Below, in pieces: positions 1 to 9,181 of a stretch of DNA of 58,651 nt. A program made the translations under genes and the position numbers. Location: positions 17,477-76,127 of the forward strand of contig MU657186.1 of assembly GCA_026770575.1 (NCBI GenBank), read 5' to 3'. The notes under the pieces are model-generated. The model had not been told where the DNA came from. It was given only the letters and a program-made list of their open reading frames with translations, and ran no database searches. Origin of the DNA: Pelagophyceae sp. CCMP2097 (Eukaryota > Sar > Pelagophyceae). Every line of letters begins with the position of its first letter. The first letter of the stretch is position 1.

Positions 1-77
1 TTGTATGTATCCGAAAGTTCATAAATGCTCGCCAAATTCCGCCTGAAAGCTCCTGTTCGGCGAGCGCTGTTTCTCAA

Positions 78-149
78 GATGAATTCGTATAGTGGTCAGT
101 ACCCCGCTTTGTGGCAGCGGAAACGCGAGTTCGATTCTCGCATTCGTCA
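78..149 (+). tRNA. tRNA-His (anticodon GTG)
   Basis: The cloverleaf can be drawn by hand. The 7-bp acceptor stem is 78-84 with 142-148 and includes one T-G wobble. The D stem is GTAT/GTAC. The anticodon stem CCGCT/AGCGG encloses the loop TTGTGGC with anticodon GTG, and the T stem GCGAG/CTCGC carries the loop TTCGATT. The discriminator is A149. Position -1 is A, so the G-1 of mature tRNA-His would have to be added after transcription, as is usual in eukaryotes. There is no intron. A T run follows at once. Confidence 0.93.
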
Positions 150-152
150 TTA

Positions 153-158
153 TTTTTT
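153..158 (+). terminator. RNA polymerase III T-run terminator of tRNA-His
   Basis: Six consecutive T residues begin four bases after the tRNA discriminator. This is the standard Pol III stop signal. Confidence 0.8.
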
Positions 159-159
159 G

Positions 160-1790
160 CTCACCGAACCTCAAAAAATATATTTGATCTAATCCTTCGT
201 ATCTTTATATTTGTTTTTTGGTCTCTTATTGAGCTATTTTTATTTTTTGGGGGTCCCTACGGGGATGCATGCGCCTTGACGGCGCCACGCGTGCGGTACG
301 CGCGGCTCGGGACGAAGAACACAGCCGCCACACGACGCGCACGAGAAGTTCGTGGAGGATTTCGAGCACTCCGTTCTGTTTTTTGGCCAAGTGGGGGTCA
401 AGTCCCCCGCTAAGAGGGGGCTTACGCGGCGCGCATCGTGGACGAGCAGGGCGTGGACGAGCAGTGACAAGGGCAGCTCCGAAGGTTCCCGTAGAAAAAG
501 AGGACACCGAATTTACCTGGCGGGGAGAGCGCGTCCGAAGAGGACGCGATCCTATCGTATAGAAGGATTCCAAGCCCCTCTCGAGTCGAGGCTCGTTGTC
601 ACTCCAGGCGCCCACAGAACACCCGAAACAAATTCAGAGGAGCCAACGTCGCCCGGTTGCAGCGCCCGAGGCAGCCGCATCGGCGTGGGGCCCGATGCGA
701 CGCCGAGAAGCACCAATCGACTCATTGAAAACACATTAAAACGATGCCGGTCCTGGGCTTTGCAGCACTCGCGCGACCAAGAGGGCGGTTGCCTCTCGAG
801 CCCGGGCGTCCAAGGTGGACTGGGCTGCATGCATACAAGGGGGCAACGACGCTTCCTGATGGGGGAAACGGCCACGAAAAGGGGCGAGGATGGGGGGCAC
901 GACCCACTTTTCGGTCGCAGGGTTTTCTCGAAAAGAACTTCCAAGCATGGTATGGAAGCTGAGATAGGCAGGTTATATACTCCCAGCACCCTTTGGGAGG
1001 TATGTCGACTTGCATGTCCGAAGCCTCTAGCGCTGAAACGCGAAGTGAGGCACCATCCGCCGTCATAGAGTCTGTTAGAGGGGGCACCCACCCGCTTGTG
1101 AGCATTTTGCCCCTACTGTGACCCCCATGATCAGGTCCTTGGAAGATGAGTACATGGACTTGACGTCGCGCGACTCTAGAGCGAATCGACCACGCGCTGC
1201 GCCAGCAGTCGGTTGACCAGGTCTGCGGGCTGTCCGAACTCGCAGCCGAGCAGGATCGGAAATCGCTCGACGACGAGCCCGACGGGCGATATCAGGCGCG
1301 TGCCAATCTCTTGTTTTCATCGTCCTGCGGCCATCGGCACAAAGGAGGCGCCAATCGCACGGGACGGACGAGCGGCGAGCAGCGTCGCGACCCTCGGGTC
1401 GTGACGGGTACGTCCACAGGACACGACGCAAGGACCCCACGAAGCACCGACCACGCGCCTGGAGCTTCAAGATGGCCAGCGCAAATCGAGCCTCTGTTTT
1501 TTTTTGCCGGCGCAAGCCTTCACCTGATCGAACGCCGACCACCTGGACGACGATATTCCTGACGATGTTGACCCAGGTTTGCGAGGGGCATGTCGGACAA
1601 CCCCCTTCACCCTGCACTTTCACAAGTCCAATCGCGACCAAACTATATATATATAAATTCTTAAAATTGAGCTCATCAGCATAAACAATGCCAAACATCA
1701 GCGTTCGCCGGCAACACCACCGTACATTTTCGCAACTCCAGAGTCTGTCAAGAGTGTGGTCGGTGCTTGTGCGTTTCGTCAGTCAACAGT
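160..1790. other. Gene-poor stretch between two tRNA genes
   Basis: I see no gene I can support here. Open frames on both strands are short and arginine-rich, as expected by chance in GC-rich DNA. There is a short alternating TA run near 1645-1658. One minus-strand frame ending at the stop at 1176-1178 reads like a protein C-terminus for about 43 residues, but I could not connect it to an upstream exon. Confidence 0.5.
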
Positions 1791-1868
1791 GCGGTCTTGG
1801 CCGAGCGGTCTAAGGCGCTAGTTTAAGGCACTAGTCTTCGGGCGCGGGTTCGAATCCCGCAGACCGTA
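1791..1868 (+). tRNA. tRNA-Leu (anticodon AAG)
   Basis: This is a class II tRNA. The acceptor stem GCGGTCT pairs with AGACCGT, with a G-T first pair. The D arm carries the typical TGGCCGAGCGGTCTAAGG pattern. The anticodon stem CTAGT/ACTAG holds the loop TTAAGGC, giving anticodon AAG (leucine). A short variable arm TCTTCGGGC is followed by the T arm GCGGGTTCGAATCCCGC, and the discriminator is A1868. There is no intron. The gene ends just before a T run. Confidence 0.94.
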
Positions 1869-1869
1869 C

Positions 1870-1875
1870 TTTTTT
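1870..1875 (+). terminator. RNA polymerase III T-run terminator of tRNA-Leu
   Basis: Six T residues start two bases after the discriminator of the tRNA-Leu gene. Confidence 0.8.
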
Positions 1876-2109
1876 GCCTGCGAATCCTTCACAGACGTTT
1901 TTTTTGCAAACGTTCTCGCTGCCGCAAAGCTCCGCGCCGGACGCAGTGAATCACCAATCCTGAAAGCCGTCGTCGCGACGATCGAACGACGCCACGATGG
2001 GAACTTTGGCGATGTGTTCCGGTTTTCGCGGAAAGTGATCCCCGTCTTCGCGCGCGCCCGACGAGTCGCCGCGCGCCCGGCGAGTCGCATCCAGCGCGCA
2101 GGCGCCTTC

Positions 2110-3363
2110 ATGCAACTGGCGGCGGTCGTGCTGCTGAGTGGGATGAGCGCCATGGCTTTTGAGCCGTCTGCGCGCGTCTGCATCGTCGGCGGCGGCTTGC
2201 AGGGCTGCGCCGCCGCGTTCTACCTGAAAAAGCGCGGCTTTTCCGACATCACCGTCGTCGAGCGCACGGGCGTCGCCGCGGCGGCGTCGGGCAAGGGCGG
2301 CGGGTTTCTGGCCCGCGGCTGGGGCTCGGGCCCGACCAAGGCGCTGCACGAAAGGTCGTTCGACCTGCACCGCGACCTCGCGCTCGAACTCAGCCTCTCA
2401 AGCTACCGCGCCATCTCCACGCTGGAAGTCTCGGGCGAGCAGGGCCTGCGGCAATGGCCGCCCGCGTCGAAGGCGACGAAGAAGCCGCAGGCCGACGGCC
2501 CGGCGTGGCTCGACGCGACCGACACTAAAGCCAAGCTCATGGACCCGCACACCGCCCAGGTCGTGCCCGCCGAGTTGTGCGCCAAGCTCTTTGAGCACTC
2601 GGGCGCCAAACTCGTCCAGCAGGCGGCGAGAGGTCTCCAAACGAAGCGCTCACCAGGCGGGCCGCTCGAGGTCACGGGCGTGCTGACCGACGCCGGCGTC
2701 GTCGAAGCAGACGTCTTCGTCGTCGCCATGGGCGCGTGGAGCGTCCTCCTCGAGGACTGGCTCGGCGCGGAGACGGGCCTGCGCGTGCCCCTCGAGGGCG
2801 TGCTCTCCTCCAGCATCGTCTACGAGGGCACGCCCGCCGTCGCGGCCGAGCCCTTTGCTCTCTTCTGCGCCGAGGATTCCAATTCGTGCCACCTCGAGTG
2901 CTACCCGCGCGTCGACGGGAGTGTTTACATCTGCGGGATTGGGGGCAGCGACTACGTCAGCGGGCCGCGCCTCCGCGAAGGCGGCGACGTCCAGGACGCC
3001 TCGCTCATGAAGGCGAATCCGAAGCGCGTCGCGGCGGCGGCGGCGTCGTTTTCCGCCCTCGCGCCGACCGTCGCCGCGGGCCGCGAGCCCGTGCTTGCCC
3101 AAGCGTGCATGCGGCCCTGCGCCCCGGACGCGCTGCCTCTACTCGGCCGCGTGCCGGGCACTTCCAACTGCATCTTGGCCACGGGCCACAACTGCTGGGG
3201 CATCCTCTGGGCCCCGATCACTGGCAAGATCATATCCGAGCTCGTCGCCGACGGCACCGCCGCCGCCGCGGACATCTCCGCGTTTGCGCCCGACCGCTTC
3301 ATGGAGCGAAAGGCGAAACGCGGCCGCGCAACCGCCGACGCGCCAGTCGGCGAGCAGTGGTGA
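2110..3363 (+). CDS. FAD-dependent oxidoreductase (DAO family), probably organelle-targeted
   Basis: Single-exon gene of 417 residues. After a hydrophobic N-terminus comes a Rossmann FAD-binding start, V-C-I-V-G-G-G-L-Q-G (GGGLQG at residues 27-32), then an acidic ERTG and the glycine-rich GKGGGFLARGW. The C-terminal third ends with PLLGRVPG and TGHNCWGILWAPITGK, typical of the DAO fold (glycine oxidase, sarcosine oxidase and TDA3-like enzymes). Substrate cannot be read from the sequence. The frame is open upstream to 2014, but 2110 is the first in-frame ATG. Starting there gives a signal-peptide-like segment whose predicted cleavage falls in SAMAF-EPS, resembling the ASAFAP motif used for complex-plastid import, so plastid targeting is possible. 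The length is normal for the family. It is convergent with the next gene, with only about 90 bp between the stop codons. Confidence 0.85.
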   Translation: MQLAAVVLLSGMSAMAFEPSARVCIVGGGLQGCAAAFYLKKRGFSDITVVERTGVAAAASGKGGGFLARGWGSGPTKALHERSFDLHRDLALELSLSSYRAISTLEVSGEQGLRQWPPASKATKKPQADGPAWLDATDTKAKLMDPHTAQVVPAELCAKLFEHSGAKLVQQAARGLQTKRSPGGPLEVTGVLTDAGVVEADVFVVAMGAWSVLLEDWLGAETGLRVPLEGVLSSSIVYEGTPAVAAEPFALFCAEDSNSCHLECYPRVDGSVYICGIGGSDYVSGPRLREGGDVQDASLMKANPKRVAAAAASFSALAPTVAAGREPVLAQACMRPCAPDALPLLGRVPGTSNCILATGHNCWGILWAPITGKIISELVADGTAAAADISAFAPDRFMERKAKRGRATADAPVGEQW

Positions 3364-3450
3364 AGCGGCGGTGGCACTGTAATAATGCCTTGTCTCACTC
3401 CTGGGGCGCGCGAGACCCCGGGGAGGCGCCTCAGAGGAAGTTTGTTCGTT

Positions 3451-6089
3451 TTACTTTTCGTGCAGCTCTTTCACGAGCACGTCGACCTTGGCGGAGACGG
3501 CGGCGTAGAGCTCGTGCGCGCCGTTGATGAGCTTCGCGGCCCAGGCCGGCGCCGATGCCGTCGCGACTTCGCCGTCGAACCACCTGAAAGAGTCGCACGA
3601 GCGTCAAGCTCGAAAAATTTCGGGGCACGTCGGAGGAGCGTAGAGGCATGGTCGAGCACTCTCGAGGCATGGGGACGCGGGCCTCTTGCGCGGTCGGGAG
3701 GCCTTGGTAGCCGAGCTGGTACATGTACGCGACGTTGGTGTCTGCGCCCGGTTCGTACTTTGTCTCGTGCGAGACGTTGTACAGTCGCACGACGCCCTTC
3801 AACGGCCTTGGCGCGTCGGCGCCCGCGGCGGAGCCGGAGACGTCGTAGTCCGGCGGCGACTCTGCCGTCCACCGAGCGTGGACGTCAAACTCGTAGTACA
3901 AAGCTCGCTGGCCGCGCTTCCTCGTCACGGACGCGGAGACCACGCACTGCCGCAGCAGCGCCGAATCGACGGCCACCGACGCGCCGCCGCCGAGGTCGAC
4001 GTCCACCTCCTCGAGGAGCGAGGCGAGGCGCTGCAGCGCCCAGTGCGAGTGGTCCTGCTCCTCGATGTAGCCCAGCGACGCGCCGGGGCCGCTCCTGCGG
4101 CGCGCCGTGTTCAAGCACCGACAGCCTCGAAAGGTCCGCCTCTTTGTGCTCTTCTGCCCCTTTGGGCTCGTGCCACTCCTTGGCGCTCCCTCCACGCACG
4201 CACCGGGGGCCCTGCTGCTTCTCCTCGAGCGGCACGCCCGAAACGCGCGCCTTGGACACCGCGCGCTCCTCGCCGAGGCGCTCGACCTTTGCCGCGCTAC
4301 GCGGCGGGCGTGACCGGCGTGACGAGGTGGTGCGACACATCGACCACACGAAAGAGCCTCGGGCGGGGCGCGACGCTCACGCGCTGAGTGTCGCGTGGCT
4401 CTGGAGCTTGGCGATACGTTTCGCGTCGCGCTCGAGCGAGGCGCGCTCGGCCTGGGGCAGGGCGGCGGCGCCGCCAAGCGCCGTCTGGAGGTCGGTTTGG
4501 GCTTCAGGATACTTGCCTAGCGCGGGCATTTGACGGCACTCCAAAGGAATTGCCCGCTTTCGCGCACGCTGGCCACGTCGTTCTCTGGCGTTCATCTCGC
4601 CTCTAATGCCGCTCGGGGCTCCGTTTGCACCGTCGTGACTGTGTCGACAAAGGTTTCCTGACCGGGATCGCCGGCGCGGGTCGCGTGCGGAGCGCCTCGC
4701 GCGCAATCGCGCGGCGGTGCAGCGCCTTGCGCCGCGCCGACGCGAGTGCCGTCAAAGTCGCTGGGGCCTACACGTGCCATCATCAGCCAGCAATGTCTCC
4801 ATTTTGGGGCGCGGCGCACGTCGGCGGCATCGGCGTCAGCTGACGACGAGCTTTCGCCGAAGAGCGCGCGCTCCCGCGCCTCGGCGCGCCGCTCGTCGAG
4901 CCTGGAGGCTTCCGATTGCGGCTGGGCAGTCTCAGACTCGCGAGCAATCGATGGCGTTCGTCCCAAACGACTTCGCACCGATCCTGCCTAAACTCAATGT
5001 ACTTGAGCGAGCGCGTCGCCGCCTGCTCCGCTCGGGCGTGGTGGTTCAGCCTAGATCCAACGGCGTCGCCGCGCGTCGTCGGAAGCCGCTCCAACGTTTC
5101 CAACGAGTGACGAGATGGTCGCACTTGAGGAGCGCCTGGGCGATGTTCGAGTAGATGTTGGCCTACCAAGATCATCGGCTGCCGGCACGACGCCACTGAG
5201 GGACGCCGGTGCGATGCGGCAAAGTCGGCGTCGTCGGGGACGCCCGCCTCGCGGTTGAAGCGCAGCGACCCTGCGCCACCGTCGTGCGCGCGGGGCGCGG
5301 TCGCGACGGCTCTCTTCGACGTGACGGCTCTTTTCGACGACTTCCACGGCGAAGAAGGATCTCACGGGCCCAAAACGCCAACGCGAGCGCGAACTGCCCT
5401 TTGGCGTACGCCTCGTTGCCCTTGGCCTACGTCGCAGATTTAGGGGCGCCCGCCAGGATGGCACGTCGCACGCCGGAGAGAGGCTCTTCCGCTCGTCGAG
5501 TGCCGAGGTTTGCAGGCTGCGGACGCCGTGGCCGCGCCTTGGCGTCGGCGGCCGAGGCGGCCCTGTTCGCCCCCACCATGTCGTCGAGGACCATGGGCGA
5601 GCGCTTCTCAATGTCGCCGACGCCTGCGCGGGTCGCGCTCGGAGCACGCTCGGAGAGCGCGGCGCGGGCCCCGAAAGGAAGGCTCACGCTCGGCCTTTTT
5701 AAGGTCGGCGTCGTCTACCTTGACGGAGACGCCGCTGCCGCTCATGAGGCACTGGCACAGCCGCGGGTCGACCATGATGCTGTTTGCGTGGCGTCAAGCG
5801 AAGGCCGTCCGAGGCGGCAAAGGGGTCGACTGCGAGCCTCGCCGCGCTCCCCGATCGACGCACGCGCGTGTGAGCTCGGAGACGAGCTGGGGCGTCGACG
5901 CGGCGAGGGCCTTGCGCTGAACCTCGCGGAGCTTGGCGCAGAAAGTCGCATCCGATACCCATTGGCGCATGTTCTCGTCCCGGAGGCATTTTTCGACCGG
6001 GTCGCCGTCCCGGAAGAAGCTGCGCGAGGCGTCGAAAGGAGGGCGGTCTCGAAAGGAACGCACTTGAGCACGCCGCCGCTCGCGTCCAT
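3451..6089 (-). CDS. Hsp70/Hsp90 co-chaperone: STI1 + TPR + Aha1_N fusion
   Basis: Multi-exon gene. The ATG at 6089 opens exon MDASGGVL, which splices into NFFRDGDPVEKCLRDENMRQW. A further splice gives SELTRA-IMVDPRLCQCL; these two pieces form an STI1/DP-type domain as in HOP. Next come TPR repeats: AKGNEAYAKGQFALALAFWA (about 5379-5442), ANIYSNIAQALLKCDHLV (about 5110-5163), AATRSLKYIE, KALHRRAIAREAL, and GKYPEAQTDLQTAL followed by a long basic helix ending near 4380. The last part, from YIEEQDHSHWALQRL through ALYYEFDVHARW and LKGVVRLYNVSHE to the exon WFDGEVATAS...VKELHEK (3451-3583), matches the N-terminal domain of the Hsp90 ATPase activator Aha1. The first four introns join in frame (about 45-80 nt). 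Joins around 4800-5110, 4100-4250 and 3584-3690 are not resolved. The likely role is cytosolic, linking Hsp70 and Hsp90 and stimulating Hsp90 ATPase. Confidence 0.75.
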
Positions 6090-6170
6090 CGCGCGTGCCA
6101 GTGAATCTACTCAGAAATTGCGATGTCGCTAAAAGTGAAATGTCGCCAAAAAACAGATCTTCGAAGTCGG

Positions 6171-6205
6171 GATCTCATTGAGATCTCCGACTCCGAGTCG
6201 GAGTC
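6171..6205. promoter_or_regulatory. Two adjacent perfect palindromes upstream of the WD40 gene
   Basis: GATCTCATTGAGATC (6171-6185) is followed at once by GACTCCGAGTCGGAGTC (6189-6205). Both are inverted repeats with short centres, placed between the divergent co-chaperone and WD40 genes. They could be transcription-factor sites or hairpins; a function is inferred only from position. Confidence 0.35.
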
Positions 6206-6294
6206 CGGCGAGAACTGCGAAGCCGGCAGGAGTAGCTGGCAGGAGCTGGGCACCGGCAGGCCCGCCTGGGGGCGCCACGGTGTGAAAGAGGGCC

Positions 6295-6360
6295 GAGCTC
6301 GCATCGCACGAGGCTCGGAGCTCGCATCGCACGAGGCTCGGAGCCCGCATCGCATTCTCG
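6295..6360. repeat. 23-bp tandem repeat, about 2.9 copies
   Basis: Two identical 23-bp units (6295-6317 and 6318-6340, starting GAGCTCGCATCGCACGAGG) are followed by a diverged partial third unit (6341-6360). They lie in the 5' region of the WD40 gene. Confidence 0.8.
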
Positions 6361-6415
6361 GCCCTCGTCGTGCTTTCGAGGAGCCTCGGGCGCCCCCCGG
6401 GGCCGCCCGGAGCGC

Positions 6416-7771
6416 ATGCCGGCCGCCACGAGGTCCTCGCGGCGCGCCCGCGATGCCGCGCTCACACTCTTGGTGTTTGAGCAGCACGACCTACTCACGC
6501 CCATCCTGCGGCTGGCGGCGTCCCCGAACGCGATCTTCCTGACGAGGCGAGTCGCCCGAGACGCGCGGGCCCTGGCGCTCGTCGTGCGCAGGCTCATCTG
6601 GAAGGACCGCATCGCCAAGGGCACGGCGATCTTAAAGGGGCACACCGACTTCGTCTTGAGCTGCGCGTTCTCGCCCGACGGCAAGCGCCTCGTCACGGCG
6701 AGCTACGACAAGACAGCGCGGCTCTGGGACGCTGAGACGGGCGCGCTGCTGACGACGCTCGAGGGGCACATCCTCTGGGTCAGGAGCTGCGCGTTCTCGC
6801 CCGACGGCAATCGCATTGCGACGAGCGACAACGTCACGGTGCGGCTCTGGGACGCCGAGACGGGCGCGCTGGTGGCGACGCTCGAGGTGGACGACAGCTA
6901 CGTCCTGAACTTCGCGTTCTCGCCCGACGGCAAGTGCCTCGCGACGGCGAGCGACGACGGGACGGCGCAGCTGTGGAACGCCGAGACGGGCGCGCTGCAG
7001 GCGGCGACGCTGGAGGCATACGATCGTTTTATCAACAGCTACGCGTTCTCGCCCGACGGCAAGCGCCTCGTGACCGCGCGCCTTGACGAGACGGTTCGGT
7101 TCTGGGACGTCGATACGGGCGCGCTGCAGTCGACGCTCGAGGGCCACACCGACATCTTGAGCTGCGCGTTCTCGCCCGACGGCAAGCGCTTCGTGACGGG
7201 GAGCGAGGACGGAACGGTGCGTCTCTGGGACGCCGAGACGGACGCGCTGCTGCTGACGCTCGAGGGGCATGACGACACCGTCGAATGCTGCGCGTTCTCG
7301 CCCGACGGCAAGCGCCTCGCGACCGCGAGCGACAAGATAATTCGGCTCTGGGACGTCGAGACGGGCGCGCTGCAAGCGACGCTCGAGGGGCACATTGGCG
7401 ACATCTTGATCTTCGCGTTCTCGCCCGACGGCAAGCGCCTCGTGACAGCGAGCGGCGACAAGACGGCGCGACTCTGGGACGCCGAGACGGGCGCGCTGCA
7501 GACGACGCTCAAGGGGCACGCCAAAAGCGTCCGGAGCTGCGCGTTCTCGCCCGACGGCAAGCGCATCGTGACGGTGAGTGCGGATGCGACGGCGCGGCTC
7601 TGGGACGCTGACCACCAGGACTTCGCCGGCAGCGGCGACGACGCCGGCAGCGGCGACGACGCCGGCAGCGGCGACTACGCCGGCAGCGGCGACGACGCCG
7701 GCAGCGGCGACTACGCCGGCAGCGGCGATTACGCCGGCAGCGGCGACCAGGACGACGACGTGTTTTGGTGA
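6416..7771 (+). CDS. WD40-repeat protein with acidic GSGD tail
   Basis: Single-exon gene of 451 residues starting at ATG 6416. The N-terminus (about 70 residues, including TPILRLAASPNAIFLTRRVA) precedes a run of about nine WD40 units. Each has the signature CAFSPDGKRLVTAS, then D-x-T-(A/V)-R-L-W-D-A-E-T-G-A-L and LEGH. The repeats are unusually alike in DNA as well, pointing to recent internal amplification. The C-terminus (about residues 403-445) is seven Ala-Gly-Ser-Gly-Asp-(Asp/Tyr) repeats, a flexible acidic tail. It should form a beta-propeller scaffold; no partner or pathway can be named. A related, frameshifted copy lies on the other strand at 56537-57600 with the same LRLAASPNA N-terminal block. 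Confidence 0.85.
   Translation: MPAATRSSRRARDAALTLLVFEQHDLLTPILRLAASPNAIFLTRRVARDARALALVVRRLIWKDRIAKGTAILKGHTDFVLSCAFSPDGKRLVTASYDKTARLWDAETGALLTTLEGHILWVRSCAFSPDGNRIATSDNVTVRLWDAETGALVATLEVDDSYVLNFAFSPDGKCLATASDDGTAQLWNAETGALQAATLEAYDRFINSYAFSPDGKRLVTARLDETVRFWDVDTGALQSTLEGHTDILSCAFSPDGKRFVTGSEDGTVRLWDAETDALLLTLEGHDDTVECCAFSPDGKRLATASDKIIRLWDVETGALQATLEGHIGDILIFAFSPDGKRLVTASGDKTARLWDAETGALQTTLKGHAKSVRSCAFSPDGKRIVTVSADATARLWDADHQDFAGSGDDAGSGDDAGSGDYAGSGDDAGSGDYAGSGDYAGSGDQDDDVFW
7625..7750 (+). repeat. In-frame 18-bp minisatellite, 7 copies
   Basis: Seven contiguous 18-bp units (GCCGGCAGCGGCGACKAC type) inside the WD40 coding region. They encode a repeated AGSGD(D/Y) hexapeptide. Units differ only at one or two positions, so copy number is probably variable between strains. 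Confidence 0.9.
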
Positions 7772-8233
7772 CTATTAAAAGAGAATTCTGTCGGGACCTC
7801 GTCGCACTCTAACGTCGCACTTCCCCGGACTCTGTCACTGGAAGCCAGGGTGTATCCCTAGGAGGGAGAGAGGGATATCTCGCCAGTTGGACCGCACACA
7901 AGATCTCGTGGCCGCAAGGACTCGGACCAGCCAGGACTGCAGCCGGAAACCCCCGGTCCACACACTCCGCTCCAATACGCTGCACTGCTATAGATGGACC
8001 GCCGGCCACGGCAACTTTGACGTCGATCCGGGCCCGGGCCCGGCCGCGCCGGCGCCGCGGCCGCGGCCGGGTTCCCGTTCAATTGTTCCCGTTCGGGTTC
8101 CCGAAAGATTTCTTTCGGCGAAGGCTCCGCGGCGACCTTCGACTTCCACACGACTCTCCTGAGGACCTGAGCGGCTTCAGTTCAGAACTTAACGCACCCG
8201 CAGCACCATCTGCGTGTGCGTCGCCCTCGCACG
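7772..8233. other. Intergenic region upstream of the GST gene
   Basis: I see no gene. It contains a long GC-only segment rich in GGCCCGGGCC/GCCGCGGCCG type palindromes (8030-8075) followed by a repeated TTCCCGTTC motif (8072-8105), probably 5' regulatory sequence of the GST gene. Confidence 0.4.
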
Positions 8234-9154
8234 ATGTCGCTGCAGCGCGGTCTCGGGCGCGGCGCCGTCGTCGCCGCCGTCGCGTCGGCGGCGGTCGCGT
8301 TGTGGCGGCGCCGGCGCGCGCGGCGCGTATTGAAGCTGACGTACCTCGACATTCCCGGCGTCGCCGAGTGTATCCGGCTGGCGCTCTGGGTCGGCGGCGT
8401 CGACTTTATCGATGAGCGCGTCTCCTACGCCGAAGTCGCGGCGCTGCGGGCGAGCGGCGCGCTGCCCTTCGGCCAGGTCCCAATCATCACCGTCGACGGA
8501 AACACGTTCGGACAGAGCAAGGCGCTGCTGCGCTGGGCCGGAAATGTGACGGGCCTCGATGCGCCGCGGCTACGGCTGCGCATCGACTCGATCGAAGAGG
8601 GCCTCGGGGACATTATCGGTGCGCTGAAACCGCAGTAAGTCGTCTATAGGACGCTTTTCCGGAAGTCCGGCGTCTTGGTCGAGGTGCGCGCTAGGTGGTA
8701 CGGCAACGCGTTGGCGCGGAGTCCCGTGTCAGGCGAGCTCATCGAGGCGACGAAGCTGACCGAAAAACAAAAGGCGAGCGTCCAACAAGTGCTCAACGAA
8801 GAGGTGCACGCCCTTGCGCGACTCCTGCTGAAGAGTCTACGTGGTCGAATAGCCGGGCTGGCGGAGTCGCCGACGTCTCGGGCGCAGGTGCTCCCCGCGC
8901 GCTACGCGCAGCTGGAGCGCATGGTCCATGGGCCCTTCTTCTGCGGCGCACAGCTCACGACGGTCGACCTCTCGTTTTACGTCATGGCTACGGGCCTCGC
9001 CGATGGCACGTACTGCGCGGGCGTCTCGAAAAAACTGCTCGACGAGTGCCCAAAGCTGAAAAGGCTCGTGGCCGCCGTCCAAAACCACCCGCGCGTCCAG
9101 TCCTGGGCCGCGCACCGCAAGGCACTTGAAAGCGTCGCGACGGTGCAGTTTTAA
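8234..9154 (+). CDS. Membrane-anchored glutathione S-transferase (sigma-like)
   Basis: Two exons (8234-8634 and 8695-9154; intron gtaagt...ctag, 60 nt) give 286 residues. A hydrophobic stretch at about residues 10-24 (AVVAAVASAAVALW) followed by arginines looks like an N-terminal anchor. The thioredoxin-like GST domain follows: LTYLDIPGVAECIRLAL, LPFGQVPIITVDG (with the cis-Pro of the VP motif) and QSKALLRWAG. The helical C-terminal domain contains the typical LERMV.GPFF.G..LTTVDLSFY region and ends HPRVQSWAAHRKAL. The tyrosine in LTYLD is the expected catalytic residue for glutathione activation. The likely role is detoxification or peroxide/eicosanoid-type chemistry at a membrane; substrate unknown. 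The stop lies only 27 bp before the next start on the same strand. Confidence 0.85.
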
Positions 9155-9181
9155 AACTCGCTGAAATAAGATCGCCGAATC

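Noticed and set aside
1176..1310. Minus-strand frame reading like a protein C-terminus (LISPVGLVVERFPILLGCEF and on to a stop).
   Set aside because: Only about 43 residues long. An in-frame stop lies just upstream, and no convincing acceptor or upstream exon was found.
2014..2109. N-terminal extension of the FAD oxidoreductase from 2014, basic and resembling a mitochondrial presequence.
   Set aside because: The codon at 2014 is GTG, and no in-frame ATG precedes 2110.
6632..7615. Long minus-strand frame with AVGRERAA repeats.
   Set aside because: Antisense shadow of the WD40 repeats on the plus strand.
7625..7750. Regularly spaced repeats that might suggest a CRISPR array.
   Set aside because: Units are directly contiguous without spacers, in frame in a eukaryotic coding sequence.
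8635..8649. A possible 15-nt intron (gtaagtcgtctatag) in the GST gene, like the tiny introns of some ciliates.
   Set aside because: It keeps the frame, but a 60-nt intron ending at 8694 also does. The longer one gives KPQ-WYGNALARSP, which fits the GST linker better than the residues added by the tiny intron.
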